Shown here: positions 58,505 to 64,000 of the stretch, piece by piece
Layout: each line of letters opens with the position of its first letter
Numbering within the stretch: position 1 is the first letter of the stretch
NCBI GenBank assembly: GCA_902788605.1
Contig: CADAKX010000002.1
Span: 1 to 64,000 of the forward strand
Length of the DNA stretch: 64,000 nucleotides
Reading direction: 5' to 3'
Source: an uncultured Prevotellaceae bacterium
Lineage (GTDB): Bacteria; Bacteroidota; Bacteroidia; Bacteroidales; Bacteroidaceae
The notes under the pieces: generated by a model
The model's input: the letters and a program-made list of their open reading frames with translations, nothing else
Database searches by the model: none
What the model was told of the DNA's origin: nothing
Translations under genes and position numbers: made by a program

Positions 58505-60682
58505 CTATTTGGCATGGTTGTTTTCTACAGCAGTCAGACCTAATTGAGACAGACGATATACAAAGTTGTTGAAGCGTGTGTAGGGCGGTAATTGTCCAAC
58601 AAATTCCTCAACCGCATAACGGCTGGCTTCGGTGAGATACATATAGAGCGTATCCTTATTCTCCAACCGTGACTCGATATCTTTCAGCGCTTTTTGATCG
58701 ACATCCTTCCATGTGCGATTGGCACGGGTAATCATCAAGTTAATCGTACCCATATTTAACAATGACGTTGAGATGGTATTGTCGTCCAAATTAGGATATT
58801 CAACAATGGCAATCTCATTGGGCATGATATCTGGACAGATATCTTTAATGTCCTTTGCCAATAGGTAACGACTGTCTTCTGCTAAGAAGTCTTCATCGTA
58901 GGTCAATCGACGAATTTGTAGACCTAAGCTGAGCCAGTAGTTCTCCAATTCCTGAGCCAGATAACTCTTACCATTGGCTGCATCCGTGGAAAGTAGGTTG
59001 AGCACATTTTGCTGACCCTCCTTGAAATGGGGGAGGAGTGTTTTGCTGAGCTGACGCAAAGCCATGTCGCTGATGGTCTTATTAAAGCGACGATAGCGCA
59101 AGGTACTCTCCTTGGGGAAACAGCCCATGACAGGTATCTTTGTGATCTGTTCCGAACGCATACGATCGCGTAAGGTGCGGTCGAGCAGTTCGATGATGAA
59201 GAAATACAAAGCCGTCATGACAAATGTCAGCATAAATGCACCAATAAGTGTCATCATGCGGTTCGTGGGTTGTGCATTCAAAGGGAAAACGGGTGGATTG
59301 AGGATGCGAAGTACTGCTGTTGACATCTGAAGATTGCGTTGACGTAAACGAGCTGCATTCAGTGCACTGAGCATAGCCAAATAGTTAGACTCAATAAAGC
59401 CAATATGGCGATCTTTTCGGCTCAGTGTAGCGCCAATGGGTGAGAAAAACAAAAACTGGCTGTTGATGTTTTCTTTCATGATGTCTTGTGCTCCAAGTTC
59501 AGCTTTCGTTTGCTCTAATAGCAGAACTTGTTCAAGCCATTTATCAATCAATTCTGTTGATCTTACGCCCGTATCTGTACTATAGTTGGAGGCTTCAAGA
59601 GCGTGTGATAGCTCTTTAACTTTCTTGGTCGTTTCGTTTAACTGGCGTTCTGCTTTTGCTAATTCTATTTGTGCTTCGTTGTTGGCGCCACCATTCTCAC
59701 TACTCATGAGCTTGAGGTTAGCAATCCTGGATTGGAGGCGGGTGATATCACGAACCAAAGTCGTGTAATTTTGATTGGATTCTATGATCTTGGCTCGATC
59801 ACCTAATTGTCGCTTGAGGTAAGCTATCAATGCTTCGGTGGTGGCAATATTCATGCGTAGTTCATTGTCCTTGACTTGTTGTTGCCCTTCCATGCCCGAA
59901 AGAACCTTTGTTTGTTCAGCATAATTGATGATACGATGCTTGACATTATACTTAATCAAGTCGTTTTCTGCCTCAGTAAGTACTTTATATAAACGAGCAA
60001 CCTCTTTTTCAAAGAACTTGATGACATTAAGTGTCTCGCCATATCGCAAATCACGGTATTGGCGTGCAAATACTTCGTTAAGAATATCGATGGTATTATA
60101 GCAGACACCTGGGTCGTTGGCTGAATATGATATATCTATAATATCGCTACCATCTAATTGAAGAACTTTTAATCTGCTGGTGATGTTGTTAATGCCAAAA
60201 TATTGATGATAGTTTAATAAGCCGAATAGGAAATTATCTTGAGTCGGCTTTTCATAGGCTTTCAAGTTGCGGTATGTTTCCTGTTCGCTGTTATGATTGA
60301 TGAGCGCCTTGACCTCTGCAGGGACACTGGCGTCCAACTGGCGGTAGTGCTCGGCAGTGATAAAGTTGTTGTCTTTGCTCTTGTTACCATACATCATACA
60401 GCGGGCAAACAAACGAAGAGCAACTTCATGGATGGTATTGTCCGTTTGGATAATCAGAATCAGGTTGGTAATGTTTGTTTGCTGATTTCCTCCAGCAGTA
60501 CCAGTTCCGCCTTCGATATTATAGCCGGTAATCATACCCGTATAGATGGTGGTTTTTGCATCGTAGACACGTTCCAAATTACGAGTAGCAAACCAAGCAA
60601 CAATCATGGCTATGAGGGGTAGTATAGCAAGATACCACCTTATTTTATATAAGAATCTGACTATATATCTAAATATATCCAT
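58505..60682 (-). CDS. Polysaccharide co-polymerase (Wzz-like) with degenerate kinase domain
   Basis: The 725-residue product starts with a membrane helix (IRWYLAILPLIAMIVAWFAT, about 14-33). A Wzz periplasmic domain with long coiled coils (about 205-410) follows, then a second helix (TLIGAFMLTFVMTALYFFII, about 505-524). The cytoplasmic end resembles a BY-kinase: LLSTDAANGKSYLAQEL has a P-loop-like GKS but not the usual PGEGKS. No tyrosine-rich tail is seen, so kinase activity is doubtful. It sets chain length together with the polymerase. Confidence 0.85.
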   Translation of the reverse strand: MDIFRYIVRFLYKIRWYLAILPLIAMIVAWFATRNLERVYDAKTTIYTGMITGYNIEGGTGTAGGNQQTNITNLILIIQTDNTIHEVALRLFARCMMYGNKSKDNNFITAEHYRQLDASVPAEVKALINHNSEQETYRNLKAYEKPTQDNFLFGLLNYHQYFGINNITSRLKVLQLDGSDIIDISYSANDPGVCYNTIDILNEVFARQYRDLRYGETLNVIKFFEKEVARLYKVLTEAENDLIKYNVKHRIINYAEQTKVLSGMEGQQQVKDNELRMNIATTEALIAYLKRQLGDRAKIIESNQNYTTLVRDITRLQSRIANLKLMSSENGGANNEAQIELAKAERQLNETTKKVKELSHALEASNYSTDTGVRSTELIDKWLEQVLLLEQTKAELGAQDIMKENINSQFLFFSPIGATLSRKDRHIGFIESNYLAMLSALNAARLRQRNLQMSTAVLRILNPPVFPLNAQPTNRMMTLIGAFMLTFVMTALYFFIIELLDRTLRDRMRSEQITKIPVMGCFPKESTLRYRRFNKTISDMALRQLSKTLLPHFKEGQQNVLNLLSTDAANGKSYLAQELENYWLSLGLQIRRLTYDEDFLAEDSRYLLAKDIKDICPDIMPNEIAIVEYPNLDDNTISTSLLNMGTINLMITRANRTWKDVDQKALKDIESRLENKDTLYMYLTEASRYAVEEFVGQLPPYTRFNNFVYRLSQLGLTAVENNHAK

Positions 60683-60700
60683 ATATCTTTACTTTAAATC

Positions 60701-61675
60701 TTATTTCTGTTTCGCAGAGTTATCAGCTTTCTTTTCTTCTTTAGCTGCTTTTTCTTTTTCCTTTTCTTCTTGTTTGACTAGTTTTTTCTCTAATTTTTCA
60801 TCTTCTTTAGCTGCTTTGCGAATACGTTTTTCTACGGCTTTATTTTCTTTAGCAATTTGCCTGCTTGATTTTTCTATTGTCGAATCCAGCGTGACGTCTG
60901 TTGTCGTATTTGTAATAATCGGTGTGTGGGTTAAGATCTCTAAAGTTACAATGTCTGTAGTGATTTCTGTAAGCAGTGATTGATAGGTTCCAACTGAGCC
61001 TTGGCCTAATTGACCGGTACGTGCATAGTTTTCTATTTCCATGTTACCATGGTGAAACTCAACCTCATTAAGGGCTGCTGCACCTTGATAGGCTGCAGCA
61101 TTCTCACCAGCCGTCTTTAATGCGGTTAAGTTGTTGGTAATCTTAATGTAAAGAGTAACAATTTGCAGCTTCAGTTGGTCATAAGCGATGTCTTTTTGCA
61201 ATTGAGCATCTTCTACTAATAAACGTTTGCGTTTGACAGAATGGCCTAGGTCCAGAATATCTTCTAAAGGAACACTGACGTCAACACCAACGTTCCAATA
61301 GCTTTGTTCTGAAGAATGGGGTTGCCATACCATGCCACTGCCATAACCTGTGCCTTGCGAACCACTCCATATATCTGAAAGGCCATAACTGGCACTGGCG
61401 TGACCACTAACATAAGAAAAGATATGCTTTTTCTGTTTTACGACTTCTGCCTGGGCAATTTCTTGCTGTTTGGCTAATTCCAGAATCGTGGGATTTTGCT
61501 TGGCATTCTCGAATAGTACGGCCAACGGTGGAAGCTTGAATGACGAAAAGTTGAGATCTTTTTCCTCGCTAGAATCAAAGAAACCTGCACTGATGCCACT
61601 ATCGTCCGCAGTCTGCGCTATAGAACCAACGCAGATGATAGAGATAATGAGGGTAAAAGCGACTTTTTTGAACAT
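60701..61675 (-). CDS. TolC-like outer-membrane protein, shortened, with lysine-rich tail
   Basis: The 324-residue protein starts MFKKVAFTLIISIICVGSIA (signal peptide; the start complementary to 61673-61675 follows this). It has one TolC-type helix block (LPPLAVLFENAKQNPTILEL; LLVEDAQLQKDIAYDQLKLQ) and ends with a Lys/Glu-rich tail of about 55 residues. Ordinary TolC proteins are 420-500 residues with two structural repeats, so this is about half. It may form the outer channel for the glycan with a different oligomer size. Confidence 0.7.
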   Translation of the reverse strand: MFKKVAFTLIISIICVGSIAQTADDSGISAGFFDSSEEKDLNFSSFKLPPLAVLFENAKQNPTILELAKQQEIAQAEVVKQKKHIFSYVSGHASASYGLSDIWSGSQGTGYGSGMVWQPHSSEQSYWNVGVDVSVPLEDILDLGHSVKRKRLLVEDAQLQKDIAYDQLKLQIVTLYIKITNNLTALKTAGENAAAYQGAAALNEVEFHHGNMEIENYARTGQLGQGSVGTYQSLLTEITTDIVTLEILTHTPIITNTTTDVTLDSTIEKSSRQIAKENKAVEKRIRKAAKEDEKLEKKLVKQEEKEKEKAAKEEKKADNSAKQK

Positions 61676-61697
61676 ATCTCTGTCAAAAAGGATTGTA

Positions 61698-62912
61698 TTA
61701 GACGTTTTCTTTTTGCACAAATGCAAAGATAGTGCGGAACAGGATTTTTAAATCCAGTCCGAGACTATATGTTTGTGCGTATTGGATATCCAGTTGCTTG
61801 CGTTCTTCAGCTGACATCTTACCACTATCTCCTCGCTTTTCTACTTGCCAGAGGCCAGTGAGGCCAGCGGGGGCAACGAAACGATCGATGCTGGAGTCAA
61901 TGGTCAATTTCTCGGCCTCATAGAGGGGGAGGGGACGGTTGCCAACAACAGACATGTCGCCTTTCAGGATGTTAAAGAGCTGTGGGAGCTCGTCAATGCT
62001 GTATTTGCGAATGAAACGGCCAACCTTTGTGATACGCGGGTCGTTTTCGATTTTTACAAAAGCATTGTTGATCTCTTCTTCTTTCTGCTTGCTGAAGTCG
62101 CTTTCTGCTACCACAAAGTCATCGCCAATCAACATGACTTCCTCGTCACTAATCATCATTTCTGTCTCTGGGTCAAGCAGAGGTATGGTGGCATTGACTT
62201 TTTCTTCCTGTGATTCTTGAGGGTTGGTCGTGAAGATGTCATCCTCGTTATCCTTCTCTTGCTTGCTGTACTGGTTGCTGGTCTTGCTGAGTTCTTTCAA
62301 GCGTTTCTCGGCATCAGTATACATGGAACGGAATTTCAAGAATTCAAATACCTTGTAGTTCGTGCCAACACGCTTTGATTTGAAGATGGCGGGACCCTTG
62401 CTTTCCAACTTGATGGCAATAACCGTCGCAATCATGATGGGAGAAAGGATGATGATAGCAAAGATAGAAAAGATGATGTCGAATAAACGTTTCCAGATGG
62501 GTATCTTGAATTGAAGGACGCGGTTCTGGGTTATTTCTGTGTCGAAGAGGATGGTTTCACGGTCTTCGATAAACTGCAACTTCTTGTTGATAACCGTGAC
62601 GGGCGACGTGATGTCGAGGGTGTCGTTAATACCGCTCTGCTGGTAGGCTGAGCGTTCTTCTGGACTTAACTGGTCCGTTAATAGGATAATATAGATGCTA
62701 CTGCACACCTTTTTTAAATAAGTGATGGCAGTAATGTCGTCAGACTCCGTACCTTTTTCCAAGAAAAGGATGAAGTGGTCACTGCTGTTATGCGATTTGC
62801 ATTCTTCAGCAGCCTCAAAATGACTCTTTGTGAACTTGACCTGTCTGCCCGGCAGATAAGTCAAACGTTCTACTGTGTGTGGATTATTTCCTAAATATAC
62901 GACACCAATCAT
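61698..62912 (-). CDS. Initiating sugar-phosphate transferase with N-terminal receiver-like domain
   Basis: A 404-residue protein. Residues 1-115 look like a receiver fold without a clear phospho-Asp. From about 140 the bacterial sugar transferase domain begins: KRLFDIIFSIFAIIILSPIM, KSKRVGTNYKVFEFLKFRSM (about 180-199), and later KVGRFIRKYSIDELPQLFNI and MSVVGNRPLPLYEA. Between these is an acidic insert of about 75 residues. It loads the first sugar-1-phosphate onto undecaprenyl phosphate, which starts chain assembly. Next to it is a single-domain receiver protein. Confidence 0.88.
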   Translation of the reverse strand: MIGVVYLGNNPHTVERLTYLPGRQVKFTKSHFEAAEECKSHNSSDHFILFLEKGTESDDITAITYLKKVCSSIYIILLTDQLSPEERSAYQQSGINDTLDITSPVTVINKKLQFIEDRETILFDTEITQNRVLQFKIPIWKRLFDIIFSIFAIIILSPIMIATVIAIKLESKGPAIFKSKRVGTNYKVFEFLKFRSMYTDAEKRLKELSKTSNQYSKQEKDNEDDIFTTNPQESQEEKVNATIPLLDPETEMMISDEEVMLIGDDFVVAESDFSKQKEEEINNAFVKIENDPRITKVGRFIRKYSIDELPQLFNILKGDMSVVGNRPLPLYEAEKLTIDSSIDRFVAPAGLTGLWQVEKRGDSGKMSAEERKQLDIQYAQTYSLGLDLKILFRTIFAFVQKENV

Positions 62913-62920
62913 GATTGTTA

Positions 62921-63289
62921 TTAATTCGGCAGTATCTTTTTAACGCGAATCTTGAGCTCCATGGGGTTGAAGGGCTTTACGATATAATCTTCGGCACCGA
63001 TTTCCAACAGACGGATACGCTCGCTTGTGGAATCTTCACTGGAAAGCATGATGACGGGAATCTGACGGAACAACTCATTCTGCTTGATCCACTCCAAGAA
63101 GTCGTCACCACGCATGCCAGGCATGCGGATGTCGGAGATGATGAGGTCGGGCGTGTTGCCTGCCTGAAGCCATTTGACACCTTGTAAACCATCTGGGAGC
63201 CACTGAACATCGTAGTCGCTCATCAAATAGATAGAGAGAACCTTTGCGATTGTCTCTTTGTCGTCAAGTATTAGAATCTTCTTTTTCAT
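62921..63289 (-). CDS. Single-domain response regulator (receiver only)
   Basis: A 122-residue receiver: KKILILDDKETIAKVLSIYL at the start (acidic pair), phosphoacceptor in LIISDIRMPG (about 55), VIMLSSEDS and IVKPFNPMEL (switch lysine). There is no output domain. The ATG complementary to 63287-63289 follows TACCTTTG (complement of 63323-63330) by 33 bp; a frame from 63355 extends across the promoter and is rejected. It is the first gene of the polysaccharide operon and probably modulates protein activity rather than transcription. Confidence 0.9.
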   Translation of the reverse strand: MKKKILILDDKETIAKVLSIYLMSDYDVQWLPDGLQGVKWLQAGNTPDLIISDIRMPGMRGDDFLEWIKQNELFRQIPVIMLSSEDSTSERIRLLEIGAEDYIVKPFNPMELKIRVKKILPN

Positions 63290-63322
63290 ATGAAATAGTC
63301 TTGAGTTTCCAATTTTATTCTG

Positions 63323-63330
63323 CAAAGGTA
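63323..63330 (-). promoter_or_regulatory. -7 element of the polysaccharide operon
   Basis: TACCTTTG on the minus strand, 33 bp before the receiver gene. A -33 box at 19-21 bp is not convincing. The rest of 63290-63465 shows nothing else. Confidence 0.45.
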
Positions 63331-63465
63331 GAAAAAATTTTTTAATTGCCAACATATTGTTGGAAAAAAATCTTCTTTTCTTTGATTTTGATGCTTATTC
63401 TCTATTTTTTTTAGGGAATTTTGAGGGGTATTTCGTATTAAAGATATAGTAATTAAGTATTGATT

Positions 63466-64000
63466 ATGGCAAGATATCTTTTAGGTTTTGATGTTGGCAG
63501 TTCATCTGTCAAAGCATCTTTGGTAAACGCCGAGAGTGGCAAGTGTGTGTCTTCTGCATTCTTCCCCGAGAAGGAGGCTCCTATTATGGCCGTTAAGGCA
63601 GGATGGGCAGAGCAGGATCCTGAGTCGTGGTGGAAGTATGCCAAGCAGTCATTGCAGAAAATCATGGCTGATAGTGGTGTGAAGGGTGACGAGATTGCCG
63701 CCATTGGTATCTCGTATCAGATGCATGGATTGGTATGTGTGGATAAAAACCTCCAGCCGCTCCGTCCTTCTATTATCTGGTGTGACTCTCGCGCAGTGCC
63801 TTATGGAGAAAAAGCATTCAAGGAGTTGGGTTCAGAGAAGTGCCTTTCTCATCTGTTGAACTCGCCTGGTAACTTTACGGCTGCGAAATTGGCATGGGTG
63901 AAGGAGAATGAGCCCGACCTCTACCATAATATATATAAGGTGATGCTGCCCGGTGATTATTTGGCTATGCGCCTGTCAGGAACACCCAACACGACTGTGA
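63466..64000 (+). CDS. xylB: Xylulokinase-like FGGY kinase (partial, runs off right end)
   Basis: The frame starts at 63466 (MARYLLGFDVGSSSVKASLV) and is open to the window end. GFDVGSSSVK is the ATPase phosphate-1 motif. QDPESWWKYAKQSL, ISYQMHGLVCVDKN and RPSIIWCDSRA (about 100-110), then KLAWVKENEPDLY, are typical of xylulokinases. It phosphorylates D-xylulose or a related ketose. Divergent from the polysaccharide operon. Confidence 0.85.
   Translation, partial: MARYLLGFDVGSSSVKASLVNAESGKCVSSAFFPEKEAPIMAVKAGWAEQDPESWWKYAKQSLQKIMADSGVKGDEIAAIGISYQMHGLVCVDKNLQPLRPSIIWCDSRAVPYGEKAFKELGSEKCLSHLLNSPGNFTAAKLAWVKENEPDLYHNIYKVMLPGDYLAMRLSGTPNTTV

Noticed and set aside
1-64000. CRISPR arrays
   Set aside because: No regularly spaced repeats with unique spacers were found; the short tandem arrays have no spacers and no cas genes adjoin.
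1-64000. Insertion sequences or transposases
   Set aside because: No transposase-like protein was recognised. The AAA/PD-(D/E)XK pair is not a transposase family.

Overview
The window looks like chromosomal DNA of a Prevotella-type member of the Bacteroidales. The grounds are: repeated Bacteroidetes promoters (TTTG, 19-20 bp, TAnnTTTG), a type III glutamine synthetase, a SecG/TPR/LptE/PdxA/RlmN gene run, a GH31 enzyme beside an AraC-type propeller sensor, VapE/VirE and DUF6078-like proteins, paired AAA-ATPase/PD-(D/E)XK proteins, and DUF4922. These are family recognitions from memory; no database was searched.

Layout. (1) 0-4 kb: a cupin gene diverges from an HxlR regulator, followed by a tightly overlapping chain (YjbQ-like, Nim-like flavoprotein, sugar O-acetyltransferase, CrcB fluoride channel, two small unknowns) that converges on a PHP-domain hydrolase. 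(2) 4-16 kb: an AT-rich accessory region ending at a tRNA-His gene. It holds higBA and a set of mostly unrecognised genes: an ArdC/M78-like peptidase, a membrane protein, a VWA protein, a DUF932 protein, a HAD_SAK-like protein and several unknowns. Three promoters here carry the same palindrome (TGCAAG[G/C]CTTGCA) centred exactly 42 bp upstream of the -7 element, so the otherwise unrelated operons look like one regulon. This is the best candidate for an undescribed system. (3) 16-28 kb: housekeeping genes on the minus strand (secG, TPR protein, a sigma-54 activator whose frame runs straight into lptE, pdxA, rlmN). Divergent from them is a three-domain protein (GT2, DUF4922, SpoIID) followed by two AmpG-like transporters, probably cell-wall fragment handling. 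(4) 28-40 kb: cysE-like, glnN, GH31 alpha-glycosidase, its AraC-type sensor, a VapE-like protein and a repeat-rich intergenic region. (5) 40-43.6 kb: two convergent AAA/PD-(D/E)XK paralogues. (6) 43.7-63.3 kb: a surface polysaccharide cluster: glf, glycosyltransferases, a deacetylase, an acyltransferase, an ABC exporter pair, a polymerase/ligase, a chain-length protein, an outer-membrane protein, an initiating sugar transferase and a receiver protein. (7) The right end enters a xylulokinase-like gene.

A genome-wide habit shows repeatedly: short repeat families (ATGCATAATTCACA, GGCTGAT heptamers, ACGAGGTGCG arms, TTAATGCTTAATTC) lie between genes and, in places, inside conserved coding sequence in frame.
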